A DNA stretch of 64,000 nucleotides, from contig CAXXJM010000001.1 of the NCBI GenBank assembly GCA_963666475.2, positions 1,550,001-1,614,000 of the forward strand. Reading direction: 5' to 3'. Positions 7,702-16,446 of this stretch are shown one piece after another (within the stretch, counting starts at the first letter, position 1; each line of letters starts with the position of its first letter). Below the pieces are notes generated by a model. It searched no databases. It saw nothing but the letters and a program-made list of their open reading frames with translations, and was not told the origin of the DNA. The position numbers and the translations under genes are program-made. This DNA comes from JBFHIZ01 sp963666475 (lineage in GTDB: Bacteria; Bacillota; Clostridia; Lachnospirales; Lachnospiraceae).

Positions 7702-8727
7702 TTATACTGCTCCTAAAGTCGTCGCAAGTACTGCTTTTATGGTGTGCATGCGGTTTTCCGCTTCTTCAAACACTACGGATGCCGGTGAAGAAAACACTTG
7801 ATCGGTTACTTCAAGTTCGCTCATTCCATATTTCTCAAAAATCTCTTTTCCGATACTGGTATTTGTATCATGAAATGCAGGTAAGCAATGCATAAAAATA
7901 GCTTGTTCTCCCGCTTTTCTCATAACATCAGCATTCACCTGATATGGACCAAGATCTTTTAAACGTTTCTCCCAAACTTCATCCGGTTCACCCATGGAAA
8001 CCCATACATCGGTATAGATCACATCGACTCCACCATTTGTTGCCTCAGAAATATCTTCTGTTAAAGTGATACTTCCACCTGACACTCTTGCAATATTTCT
8101 ACAGAGTTCTACAAGTTTTTGATCTGGGAAATATTCTTTTGGAGCACAAGCCACAAAATGCATTCCCATTTTTGCGCAGGTCACCATCCAGGAATTCCCC
8201 ATATTATATCTTGCATCACCCATATAAACAATTTTCTTATTCTCGTAGGTTCCAAGTTGCTCGCGAATTGTAAGTAATGCAGCAAGCATCTGTGTTGGAT
8301 GGTACTCATTTGTTAACCCATTCCAAACCGGAACACCAGCATGACATGACAATTCTTCTACTACATCCTGTCCATATCCTCGATATTCGATTCCATCATA
8401 CATACGACCAAGTACATTTGCAGTGTCAGCAATGCTTTCTTTTTTTCCGATCTGTGATCCTGAAGAGTCCAGATAAGTCACTCCCATACCGAGATCATGA
8501 GCCGCTACTTCAAATGCACATCTTGTTCTTGTACTTGTTTTTTCAAATATCAATGCAATGTTTTTCCCACGCAGATTACTTACCAAGATTCCTTTTTTCT
8601 TCTTCTCTTTATAATCCGCTGCAACATCAAGTAGATATTTAATCTCCTCTTTTGAATAGTCCAGTAATTTTAAGAAACTGCGTCCAGTTAGATCTAGGTT
8701 CGCTTCCATTTCCATGCCAATATCCAT
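7702..8727 (-). CDS. argF: Ornithine carbamoyltransferase
   Basis: Condenses carbamoyl phosphate with ornithine to citrulline, in arginine synthesis or, in reverse, catabolism. The carbamoyl-phosphate motif STRTR is near residue 62, HPTQ near 143, the ornithine loop DVWVSMGEPDE near 242, and HCLPAFHD near 283. The 341 residues have a few extra at the N-terminus; starts at 8727 or four codons later are both possible. No other arginine genes are adjacent, so biosynthetic or arginine-deiminase use cannot be decided from context. The overall sequence is close to the ArgF/ArgI type rather than aspartate or putrescine carbamoyltransferases. Confidence 0.93.
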   Translation of the reverse strand: MDIGMEMEANLDLTGRSFLKLLDYSKEEIKYLLDVAADYKEKKKKGILVSNLRGKNIALIFEKTSTRTRCAFEVAAHDLGMGVTYLDSSGSQIGKKESIADTANVLGRMYDGIEYRGYGQDVVEELSCHAGVPVWNGLTNEYHPTQMLAALLTIREQLGTYENKKIVYMGDARYNMGNSWMVTCAKMGMHFVACAPKEYFPDQKLVELCRNIARVSGGSITLTEDISEATNGGVDVIYTDVWVSMGEPDEVWEKRLKDLGPYQVNADVMRKAGEQAIFMHCLPAFHDTNTSIGKEIFEKYGMSELEVTDQVFSSPASVVFEEAENRMHTIKAVLATTLGAV

Positions 8728-8747
8728 GCCTTTCTTTGTATCTGATT

Positions 8748-9668
8748 TTATTTTGAAATAACTTCTTTAAATGTCGTAGCAAGCCCAGCAATTCCTTGTA
8801 GATCTGACGGGATGATGATTTTTGTTGCCTGACCATTTGCTGCTTTTTCAAATGCTTCCAAACTCTTAATCTGAAGTACCGCTTCGTCTGCTGCAGCTTC
8901 CTTGATAAATTTAATACCTTCAGCTGTAGCAAGCTGTACAGTACGGATAGCTTCCGCCTGACCTTCTGCTTCACGAATACGTTTTTCTTTTTCTGCTTCT
9001 GCCTGAAGAATTGCTGCGCGTTTTTCACCTTCTGCTTCGAGAATTGCAGATTCTTTTTTACCTTCTGCAACAAGGACGGTTGAACGTTTTTCACCTTCTG
9101 CACGAAGAATCGCTTCACGTCGTTCACGTTCTGCTTTCATCTGTTTTTCCATGGCATCCTGAATTGCTGCCGGTGGAATGATATTTTTGAGTTCGACACG
9201 ATTTACTTTGATTCCCCAAGGGTCCGTCGCCATATCAAGTGAAGAACGCATTTTTGTATTAATCGTCTCTCTCGAAGTCAAAGTCTGATCCAACTCCAGA
9301 TCACCAATTATATTTCTAAGCGTTGTAGCTGTCAAATTCTCAATTGCTACGATTGGATTCTCAACACCATATGTAAACAATTTTGAATCTGTAATCTGAA
9401 AGAAAATTACAGTATCGATACGCATGGTAACGTTATCTTTTGTGATCACTGGCTGTGGTGGAAAATCAACTACCTGTTCTTTTAAATTTACTCTTTTTGC
9501 CACACGGTCAATAATTGGCATTTTAAAGTGAATACCTACTTCCCATGTTGCCTGAAACGCTCCCAAGCGTTCCACGACGTATGCATGTGCCTGTGGTACG
9601 ATTTTGATACATGAAATTAAGATTAATACCAATAATACTACTACAATTCCTAAAATATATGGTCCCAT
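8748..9668 (-). CDS. SPFH/band-7 membrane protein (stomatin/QmcA-like)
   Basis: Membrane-anchored scaffold of the stomatin/prohibitin superfamily. One N-terminal transmembrane segment (residues about 4-24, ILGIVVVLLVLILISCI) is followed by the band-7 domain (VPQAHAYVVERLGAF to about residue 180) and a long alanine/glutamate-rich coiled coil (about 180-245, repeats of the form ILRAEGEKR / ILEAEGEKR), ending in ATKIIIPSDLQGI. The gene immediately upstream encodes an NfeD protein; SPFH-NfeD pairs are a well-known conserved unit thought to organise membrane microdomains and quality control. A GGAGG site precedes the ATG. Confidence 0.92.
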   Translation of the reverse strand: MGPYILGIVVVLLVLILISCIKIVPQAHAYVVERLGAFQATWEVGIHFKMPIIDRVAKRVNLKEQVVDFPPQPVITKDNVTMRIDTVIFFQITDSKLFTYGVENPIVAIENLTATTLRNIIGDLELDQTLTSRETINTKMRSSLDMATDPWGIKVNRVELKNIIPPAAIQDAMEKQMKAERERREAILRAEGEKRSTVLVAEGKKESAILEAEGEKRAAILQAEAEKEKRIREAEGQAEAIRTVQLATAEGIKFIKEAAADEAVLQIKSLEAFEKAANGQATKIIIPSDLQGIAGLATTFKEVISK

Positions 9669-9701
9669 TTTTTGCCTCCATTTTTCCCTAAATGTTGTAT
9701 G

Positions 9702-10121
9702 CTACTCTACGATGACTTTTACACCCTCAATATGCACTACAGTTGCGGTTTCCCCTACTTCATAAATCTTTTGGTCGTCTTTTGCTCTTGCGCTCCATTC
9801 GACCCCTTTAATTCTTACTCTTCCAGTGCCATTTAAATTGTCAATTTTTTCATAGACAACTGCCTGCTCTCCAATCGCGCGGTCTGCATTTGTATGTGTT
9901 CTGTTTTTGTTGAAATATTTTTGAGCTATTGGTCTTGTAAAAATCAACAGCACAACAGAAACGACGATGAACACAGTCACCTGTAGCCAGATTGGTCCAC
10001 CAATCCATGCAATCAGTGCACCAAGAAGAGCACCTCCTGCAAACCAGATGGTGGTAAGCCCCATGGTCATTAGTTCAATTACCAATAACACTGCAAATGC
10101 GATCAACCAAAATACTGCCAT
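9702..10121 (-). CDS. NfeD-family membrane protein
   Basis: A 139-residue protein with two or three transmembrane segments in residues 1-65 and a C-terminal OB-fold domain (about 80-139) containing the RVRIKGVEWSARA motif typical of NfeD. This is the short NfeD form without a serine-protease (ClpP-like) domain. It lies 33 bases upstream of its SPFH partner with an AGGGGG-type site. It probably forms a complex with that protein at the membrane; this is family knowledge, not seen in sequence. Confidence 0.9.
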   Translation of the reverse strand: MAVFWLIAFAVLLVIELMTMGLTTIWFAGGALLGALIAWIGGPIWLQVTVFIVVSVVLLIFTRPIAQKYFNKNRTHTNADRAIGEQAVVYEKIDNLNGTGRVRIKGVEWSARAKDDQKIYEVGETATVVHIEGVKVIVE

Positions 10122-10209
10122 AATTATTTACCCCCTTTAGATTAACTTATGAGTTACTGTAATAATACAACATTTTGTCTGACTAATCAACTATGGTTTC
10201 ACAAAAAGA

Positions 10210-10234
10210 CAGGGAGCATAAAATATGCTCCCTG
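10210..10234 (-). terminator. Terminator of the SleB-like hydrolase gene
   Basis: Perfect 11 bp stem CAGGGAGCATA / TATGCTCCCTG with a 3-base loop; on the minus strand it is followed by CTTTTTG. It lies about 28 bases beyond the stop at 10262. Confidence 0.85.
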
Positions 10235-10261
10235 CTTTATCAGTTATTCTTTTTATGCATT

Positions 10262-11347
10262 TTAGTAAAACACATGATTTCCTAAAATATAGCCCTTTTT
10301 CGATCCGGCACGTCGGAAGAAAAGATAAGTTCCGACCGTCGTTTTTCCATCCAATGCTTCTTGAGCTGCGCGATAACATTCATCATTCGCTCCATCAACA
10401 GCAAGGACTTCGTCGTACTTCCCACTTAAAACAGGTGAGAACTGTCCAGGTGAATAAATAACCTCTCGAATCGTATTTGGAAATCTTGATGAACGTACTC
10501 GATTTAGTACAACTGCACCAACTGCTACTTTTCCGTCATAGGATTCTCCTCGTGCTTCACAATAAATAATTGTGGCAAGCAACTTAAGATCGCCTTCCAA
10601 TGGATCAAATATGCCATTGTTTGTGTTTAGAGAAAGTTTGAACGCCAATAATTCCTGTTCTCTTTTCTCAATCTCTTCGTTTGTTTCTCCTTGTGGAAGA
10701 AGCATTGACGTTTCGACATATTCCGCTGACACATATGCTTCTTTGTCATCGTAAGAAACGCCCACCCAATCATCTAAAATCTCAATGCCATCAAGCACTT
10801 CGCCGACACCAATCAGCCCAGCTATCTTTGCATCCATCGATGGTTCGGTCCGGATTCGAAGAGCATCCGTAGCAACTGTTACTTGTAGGTTCCCGATTTC
10901 TTCTGCCATTGCCTGAGCTTCCTCATCAAAAAGCAAATACTCATCGTTTGCCCACCCAATCAAGTCTCCTGATTGGAATTTTGTCCATCCGTTCGATCGT
11001 TCAAGAATTGTACCGCCACAATATTGATACATCTTTCCAACGATTTCAGAGTCTATATTCCCTTCTGCCCGAACATTTAAAGAGTTGTTTACATTCGATA
11101 AAACCAATGTAGTCTCTTCTTTTGTCTGTGCCGCTTCTGCTGCTTCACGTAGTTGTTTGAATTCTTGTGAATTCACGTTAATTTCTACTTCGATGACAGT
11201 TGCTGCACCTGCATTTAAAGTTCCCATATAATCCACGCCACTAGCTAAAACTGTTTTGTTCATCATCAATAACACAACAATACTGACAGTCATACCTATC
11301 GTGGAGGCGAGTCGAACTCCATGCATTTTCGTTATTTTCAAGTTCAT
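10262..11347 (-). CDS. SleB-type cell wall hydrolase with SH3 domains, exported
   Basis: Exported 361-residue protein. The ATG at 11345-11347 follows a perfect GGAGGG; the in-frame TTG upstream is part of that site. A signal or anchor segment occupies residues about 10-35 (IGMTVSIVVLLMMNKTVLASG). Two bacterial SH3-like domains follow (about 85-210; NNSLNVRAEGNIDSEIVG and TDALRIRTEPSMDAKIAG), then a linker and the hydrolase_2/SleB domain (about 245-361) with LATIIYCEARGESYDGKVAV, whose glutamate is the expected catalytic acid. Family members cleave cortex or vegetative peptidoglycan, acting as lytic transglycosylases. It has its own promoter (11431-11459) and terminator, so it is monocistronic. 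Confidence 0.9.
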   Translation of the reverse strand: MNLKITKMHGVRLASTIGMTVSIVVLLMMNKTVLASGVDYMGTLNAGAATVIEVEINVNSQEFKQLREAAEAAQTKEETTLVLSNVNNSLNVRAEGNIDSEIVGKMYQYCGGTILERSNGWTKFQSGDLIGWANDEYLLFDEEAQAMAEEIGNLQVTVATDALRIRTEPSMDAKIAGLIGVGEVLDGIEILDDWVGVSYDDKEAYVSAEYVETSMLLPQGETNEEIEKREQELLAFKLSLNTNNGIFDPLEGDLKLLATIIYCEARGESYDGKVAVGAVVLNRVRSSRFPNTIREVIYSPGQFSPVLSGKYDEVLAVDGANDECYRAAQEALDGKTTVGTYLFFRRAGSKKGYILGNHVFY

Positions 11348-11430
11348 TTTTCCCTCCAAATAACAAATAAAACGCTTTTGTTTTTCTCTTGAAATTGTTA
11401 CAAGTTTGTTAAGCTTAGTTTCGGATTTCT

Positions 11431-11459
11431 ATATTAGCAAACACTTTCTTATTTGTCAA
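11431..11459 (-). promoter_or_regulatory. Promoter of the SleB-like gene
   Basis: On the minus strand, -35 TTGACA (11454-11459) and -10 TAATAT (11431-11436), 17 bases apart, about 80 bases upstream of the ATG. The rest of the 234-base gap up to proC is AT-rich, with nothing else I can assign. Confidence 0.75.
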
Positions 11460-11581
11460 GCAAGCAAATTCGTCAACTTGCACAAATATTCAATTTTAAG
11501 TCTTTCAAATTTGTTTATAGTATACAATTTGTAGTAGTAATTTTTTAGCATTTTTTTGTTTTTTGGATGTACTTTTCTCAA

Positions 11582-12373
11582 TTACAACGACCGTGCTTTT
11601 TCCACACAAGCTCGTTCCGCTTCGATAATTGCACTTCTAAATCCATTCGATTCTAATGTTCGAACCGCCTCAATTGTCGTTCCGCCAGGCGAACAAACCA
11701 TGTCTTTCAAAGCACCTGGATGTATACCTGTCTCCAAAACCATTTTCGCACTTCCTAATACTGCCTGTGCTGCAAACTGATAAGCCAAATCTCTTGGCAT
11801 TCCCTGGTGAACGGCTCCATCCGCCATTGCTTCAATCATCATAAATACATATGCCGGCGAACTTCCACTCACACCAACAACTACATCCATTAGAGATTCC
11901 GGCACCTCATATGCCTTCCCAAAAGACTCAAATATTGTTAATATTTCCTGCCTTTTTTCTTCTGGAACTTTCTCTTCAAAAGTCACTCCAGTGCACCCCT
12001 CACCTACAAGTGCAGGCGTGTTTGGCATGGTCCGAATAATCTTACACTCTTCCCCCAACTGTTCATGCAAATATGCGATGGTCTTTCCTGGTGCGATGGA
12101 TACAATGCATTTTGTCCCAACATGTGGCGCAATTTTTTCCAGAATTACAGAATAAAACTGTGGTTTAATAGCAAGAACAATCAGATCCGCCTCCTGTACA
12201 ACTTGAATATTATCCGCGGTCACGCGAATTCCATATTTCGATGCACTGACATTTCTTTCTGACTCGCTTCTTCTAGATGCGATAATATTCTCCGGTGCAA
12301 CGACCTTATTTTTGATCATCCCCTCAATCATTGCTTTTGCCATATTTCCCAAACCAATAAAACCTACTGTCAT
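11582..12373 (-). CDS. proC: Pyrroline-5-carboxylate reductase
   Basis: Last step of proline synthesis, reducing pyrroline-5-carboxylate with NAD(P)H. Rossmann motif GFIGLGNMAKAMIEG at residues 4-18, LAIKPQ near 72, TMPNTPALVGEG near 115, and the dimer/substrate helix SGSSPAYVFMMIEAMADGAV near 165-185, followed by CSPGGTTIEAV near 232. The 263 residues are full length. GGAGGG precedes the ATG. It lies 17 bases downstream of the RNA methyltransferase gene; the two need not be functionally related. Confidence 0.95.
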   Translation of the reverse strand: MTVGFIGLGNMAKAMIEGMIKNKVVAPENIIASRRSESERNVSASKYGIRVTADNIQVVQEADLIVLAIKPQFYSVILEKIAPHVGTKCIVSIAPGKTIAYLHEQLGEECKIIRTMPNTPALVGEGCTGVTFEEKVPEEKRQEILTIFESFGKAYEVPESLMDVVVGVSGSSPAYVFMMIEAMADGAVHQGMPRDLAYQFAAQAVLGSAKMVLETGIHPGALKDMVCSPGGTTIEAVRTLESNGFRSAIIEAERACVEKARSL

Positions 12374-12390
12374 TTATTTTCCCTCCGTAC

Positions 12391-13173
12391 TTATTTGTTT
12401 CGTCTCTGCCGATTTGATTCGTATATCAATAAACTTGTTGCAACGGATGCATTTAAGGACTCGACCTCTCCAAGCATTGGAATAAAAATCTTGTTCGTCG
12501 CAAGAGCACTTGTTGAAGGTTTCAATCCGTTGCCTTCATTTCCGATTAAAAACATCGTCTTTTTTGTATAATCCATTGCGTCATATACCGTTGCCCCTTG
12601 CAAATCTGCGGCAGCAACAAGATACTCATTTCGAACAAATTCCTGGATTAAAGTTTCTGTTTCTTCTATATATAGAAACGGCACACGAAATATGGAACCC
12701 ATGGTTGATCGAATCACTTTCGGATTAAAAATATCCACAGAATTTTTAGAAAGAATCACTCCATCCACACCGGCTCCTTCAGCAGTACGAATAATCGTGC
12801 CAAGATTCCCGGGATCTTGAAGATCTTCCAAAAATACCAACAAAGGATTTTCACTTTGAATCAAATCTGACAACTGGTACTCCGGCCATGATAATATGAC
12901 AAGAATTCCTTGCGGAGTAACCGTATCTGAGATTTGAGAAAACACCTCATCTTTAACAATCTCGTAGAATTCGCCATCTGCAAAAAGTTCTTCTACATTT
13001 TCTTTTAAAAGAAAAGACTCGGAAACATAAATTTCCCGAATCCAATCCTTAGGCGCTTCTATGAACATCTTTTTTCCCTCTACCACAAATTCTTTACTTG
13101 TCTTACGAAGCTTTGAGCGTCCGTTCAGTCCAATAATATGCTTCATTTTTTTATTCATAACAGATGTTATCAT
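12391..13173 (-). CDS. TrmH/SpoU-family rRNA 2'-O-methyltransferase
   Basis: SAM-dependent ribose methyltransferase of the SPOUT superfamily. The N-terminal substrate-binding domain spans residues about 10-100 (FVVEGKKMFIEA). The catalytic knot contains LEDLQDPGNLGTIIRTAEGAG (motif 1, about 113-133), KTMFLIGNEGNGL (motif 2, about 210-222) and IPMLGEVESLNASVATSLLIYE (motif 3, about 230-251). The exact target is not deducible; homologues annotated YsgA or RlmB-like modify 23S rRNA. An AGGTGA site lies 6 bases before the ATG at 13173. Confidence 0.92.
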   Translation of the reverse strand: MITSVMNKKMKHIIGLNGRSKLRKTSKEFVVEGKKMFIEAPKDWIREIYVSESFLLKENVEELFADGEFYEIVKDEVFSQISDTVTPQGILVILSWPEYQLSDLIQSENPLLVFLEDLQDPGNLGTIIRTAEGAGVDGVILSKNSVDIFNPKVIRSTMGSIFRVPFLYIEETETLIQEFVRNEYLVAAADLQGATVYDAMDYTKKTMFLIGNEGNGLKPSTSALATNKIFIPMLGEVESLNASVATSLLIYESNRQRRNK

Positions 13174-13198
13174 ATTATTTCACCTAATTTCTTCTATA

Positions 13199-13861
13199 TT
13201 AATTCTTCGTTACGATTTTACTTAGATAATCAGCCGTCTCATTTTTTGCCAATACCATAAGATGTTCATCTTCTTGTATTACATATCCTGCAGTAGGCAT
13301 GATTTTCGATTTCCCCAGACTGTCTTTAATTCCTAAAATCTGGATTTTATATTTGGCTGCAATATTCGATTCCGCTATCGTCTTACCAATCCACTCTTTT
13401 ACCGGTGGAATTTCATAAATTCCATAACCATTAGTAATTTCCATATAATCAAATACGTTGTTCATACTATGCTTTTTTGCCAATCGTTCAGCAATATCTC
13501 TTTCTGGATAAATTACATTATCGGCACCATTACGAAGTAAAAATTTCGCTTGGATATCTCTGGTTGCTTTGGAAATAACATGCTTTCCACCCATATCTTT
13601 TACGAGACTTGTAATCTCAAGACTGCTTTGGAAATTTGTTCCTATACAAACAAAGATCAAATCAAAATTATCAATTCCCAGGCTCTTAAGAACCTCTACA
13701 TCTGTACAATCCCCTATTTTAGCACTTGTCACCATCGGTGCGATGGATTCTATTCTTTTTTCGTCCGAGTCAATGACCATTACGTCATTCCCCTGTTCCA
13801 AAAAGTTAATCGCTAAATGTCTTCCAAATCTGCCGATTCCTATTACTAATACTGATTTCAT
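13199..13861 (-). CDS. TrkA/KtrA-type potassium channel regulator
   Basis: Cytosolic gating subunit of a Trk/Ktr potassium transporter. The RCK_N Rossmann domain spans residues about 1-135 with VIGIGRFGRHLA (nucleotide-binding glycines) and the acidic VIDSDEKR; the C-terminal RCK_C (TrkA_C) domain covers about 140-220, a domain known in this family to bind c-di-AMP in Firmicutes. The 220 residues are the single-module KtrA/KtrC form. It lies 21 bases after the membrane subunit gene, forming an obvious pair. The ribosome site AAAGG is rather distant (about 13 bases) from the ATG. Confidence 0.93.
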   Translation of the reverse strand: MKSVLVIGIGRFGRHLAINFLEQGNDVMVIDSDEKRIESIAPMVTSAKIGDCTDVEVLKSLGIDNFDLIFVCIGTNFQSSLEITSLVKDMGGKHVISKATRDIQAKFLLRNGADNVIYPERDIAERLAKKHSMNNVFDYMEITNGYGIYEIPPVKEWIGKTIAESNIAAKYKIQILGIKDSLGKSKIMPTAGYVIQEDEHLMVLAKNETADYLSKIVTKN

Positions 13862-13882
13862 ATTGATTTATCCATACCTTTC

Positions 13883-15220
13883 TTATCCTACTACGATTTT
13901 TTCTTTTGGCGATGTAATTGGTGCCACTCTATTTGTTCTCGCAAACGCAACCGCGAAACTCAAACTACCTACTCGACCACAATACATCAACAAAATAATC
14001 ACAATACGGGAAACGGTATTCAAATCTCGAGTAATACCGGTAGACATTCCAACCGTACCAATTGCTGAAAAAACTTCAAAAAACACTTCTTCAAATTCGA
14101 AATTCTGTATCGAAAAAATGACCGCTGCAGAAATTAAAACTAGACTTAAGTTTATTAATATAATAGTAGAAGCCTTTCTTATTGCTTCTGGATAAATTGT
14201 TCTACCAAAAATCTCTGCTGCATTTCTATTTCTGACCAAAGAAAGTCCGGATACAAATACAACGACCAAGGTCGTAACTTTCACACCACCTGCAGTCGAT
14301 CCCGGGCCCGCACCAATGAACATCAAAAACATCGTAAGCATTTTGCTCGCATTACTTAGTCCTGCGGTATCCACGGTATTAAAACCTGCTGTTCTCGGTG
14401 TAATCGAGCTAAACAAGGAACTAAAGATTTGTTCTCCAATGGTCATATTCTCCATTGTGTAGTGTTGTTCAAATATCCAAAATAAAATTGCACTTACCAC
14501 AATTAAAAAAGCAGTTGCAGTTAAAACAATTTTACTATGCAATAAATACCTCTTCATCTTTAGTTTTTTTGTAGTTACATCTTCCCAAACCAAAAATCCC
14601 ACACCACCAATGATAATCAACGACATAATGGTGATATTCACAATGGGATCTCCTACATAATCTACAAAAGAACTATAGGGGGCTTTTACACCCATCAGAT
14701 CAAATCCCGCATTACAAAATGCGGAAACTGCATGGAATACGCTAAAATATATTCCTTTCCATAATCCAAACTCTGGAACAAATCGTATGGATAAAACACA
14801 TGCTCCAATTAACTCAAATAGAATTGTCCCTTTGATGATTTTTTTTGCAAGTCTCACTACACCGGCTGTTTCAATTGTATTTACGCTTTCGTGCAATGCT
14901 TCTCTTCGTGCAAGCCCAATGTGCTTTTGCAAAAGAACAGAAATGTAAACCCCAATCGTCAGAAACCCTAACCCACCGATTTGAATCATGGTAAGGATCA
15001 CTAGTTGTCCAAATGGTGACCAATGTGTACAAGTATCAACGACCACAAGTCCTGTAACACAAGTAGCCGATGTGGCAGTAAACAATGCTGTAAAAACATT
15101 GATCGAGCCATCTCTCGTTGCAAAGGGGAGTGACAATAAAATTGTTCCCAGCGCAATGATTAATATAAATCCGATGGCTATTTCCCCAGTATGTCCTACT
15201 TTCTTTTTTCGCTTTTCCAT
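13883..15220 (-). CDS. TrkH/KtrB-type potassium uptake membrane subunit
   Basis: Integral membrane K+ translocating subunit, 445 residues, four M1-P-M2 repeats. Selectivity-filter-like segments are visible as TATSATCVTGLVVVDT (near 50-65), VSAFCNAGFDLMG (near 165-180), TPRTAGFNTVD (near 272-283) and AIGTVGMSTGITRD (near 385-398), each with the expected central glycine. It acts with the downstream RCK subunit. AAGGAT precedes the ATG. No c-di-AMP riboswitch is visible in the 54-base gap to pfkA. Confidence 0.93.
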   Translation of the reverse strand: MEKRKKKVGHTGEIAIGFILIIALGTILLSLPFATRDGSINVFTALFTATSATCVTGLVVVDTCTHWSPFGQLVILTMIQIGGLGFLTIGVYISVLLQKHIGLARREALHESVNTIETAGVVRLAKKIIKGTILFELIGACVLSIRFVPEFGLWKGIYFSVFHAVSAFCNAGFDLMGVKAPYSSFVDYVGDPIVNITIMSLIIIGGVGFLVWEDVTTKKLKMKRYLLHSKIVLTATAFLIVVSAILFWIFEQHYTMENMTIGEQIFSSLFSSITPRTAGFNTVDTAGLSNASKMLTMFLMFIGAGPGSTAGGVKVTTLVVVFVSGLSLVRNRNAAEIFGRTIYPEAIRKASTIILINLSLVLISAAVIFSIQNFEFEEVFFEVFSAIGTVGMSTGITRDLNTVSRIVIILLMYCGRVGSLSFAVAFARTNRVAPITSPKEKIVVG

Positions 15221-15274
15221 ATCCTTCTCTCAATCGTGTTCATTTCATCCTTAAAAGGATGCTTGATCCGCTGT

Positions 15275-16309
15275 CTAGTGAACTGATAAAGAACGGCTGA
15301 TCTTGTATTCATATTCTGGTATGTCTTTCTTCATATTTAATGCTTCTTCAATGTCCAAATCAACGAATTCGCCATTTCTATGCGCCATGACACGATTTGT
15401 TTTTCCACTGCAAAGTAAATCCGATGCCATTGCTCCCATAATAGAAGCATACATACGATCTTTACAGGTCGGCATTCCACCACGTTGCATATATCCTAAG
15501 ATTGTAGCACGTGCTTCAATTCCTGTAGCAGCTTCGATTCTTCTTGCCATAGAAGTAGAATGTCCAATTCCTTCTGCATTGATAATAATGTTATGACGTT
15601 TTCCATGATCTCTGTTGAACATGATATGTTTAATAATCTTTTGATCGTTGTAATCATATCGTTCTGGAAGTAGAATTTCTTCTGCTCCACTAGCAATACC
15701 ACACCAAAGCGCAATATATCCAGCATTTCTTCCCATAACTTCAATAACAGAAATTCTTTCATGAGAAGACGATGTATCTCTAATTTTATCGATTGCTTCT
15801 AACGCAGTATTTACAGCTGTATCAAATCCAATGGTATAATCTGTACATGCAATATCAAGATCAATTGTTCCAGGAAGACATACGACATTAATACCTTGAC
15901 GAGATAATGCGAGTGCTCCACGATAAGAACCATCTCCACCGATGACTACAACTCCGTCGATTCCATGTTTTCTACAAATCTCAGCGCCTCTTTCCTGGCC
16001 TTCTTTGGTATGAAACTCCATACATCTGGCCGTTCCTAAGATCGTACCACCCTGTTGAATAATATCAGATACGCTGCTTGCATTCATATCGATTACTTCG
16101 TCATTGATCAAACCAAGATATCCTTTTTTAATACCTTTTACTTTATATCCATTATGCAATGATTGACGAACGACCGCACGAATCGCAGCATTCATTCCCG
16201 GTGCATCTCCACCACTTGTCAAAACTGCAATCGTAGGTTTCTTTGCTTTTGCTGGTTTCTGTTCGCTTTTTTCTTCTGTAATTTTCAAGTTGTCTTTTTC
16301 TTCTGCCAT
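15275..16309 (-). CDS. pfkA: 6-phosphofructokinase, ATP type
   Basis: Phosphorylates fructose 6-phosphate to fructose 1,6-bisphosphate in glycolysis. The first 24 residues are a lysine/glutamate-rich extension not found in the classical 320-residue enzyme; the core starts at PTIAVLTSGGDAPGMNAAIR. GGDGS (124-128) has glycine at the position taken to separate ATP from PPi enzymes. The catalytic loop is PGTIDLDIACTDYT (146-159): the usual TIDND becomes TIDLD, keeping both aspartates (150, 152) but replacing the asparagine with leucine. I recall this variant from other Lachnospiraceae. The substrate site MGRNAGYIALW follows. It lies downstream of dnaE on the same strand. Confidence 0.94.
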   Translation of the reverse strand: MAEEKDNLKITEEKSEQKPAKAKKPTIAVLTSGGDAPGMNAAIRAVVRQSLHNGYKVKGIKKGYLGLINDEVIDMNASSVSDIIQQGGTILGTARCMEFHTKEGQERGAEICRKHGIDGVVVIGGDGSYRGALALSRQGINVVCLPGTIDLDIACTDYTIGFDTAVNTALEAIDKIRDTSSSHERISVIEVMGRNAGYIALWCGIASGAEEILLPERYDYNDQKIIKHIMFNRDHGKRHNIIINAEGIGHSTSMARRIEAATGIEARATILGYMQRGGMPTCKDRMYASIMGAMASDLLCSGKTNRVMAHRNGEFVDLDIEEALNMKKDIPEYEYKISRSLSVH

Positions 16310-16446
16310 TTTTACTCCGATCTGCGTGTTATATCACGCGCATACATCTACATTCGCATATCTATTTGATAAATCTTGATATTTTTTTGTCTAACTACAT
16401 ATCATTTTCATTTTAATCTATTTTCCCTTAGTTTTCAAGTATTCCT

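Noticed and set aside
13569..14195. 208-aa plus-strand frame antisense to the TrkA and TrkH genes
   Set aside because: It is fully covered by two well-supported genes on the other strand and has no domain or ribosome site.
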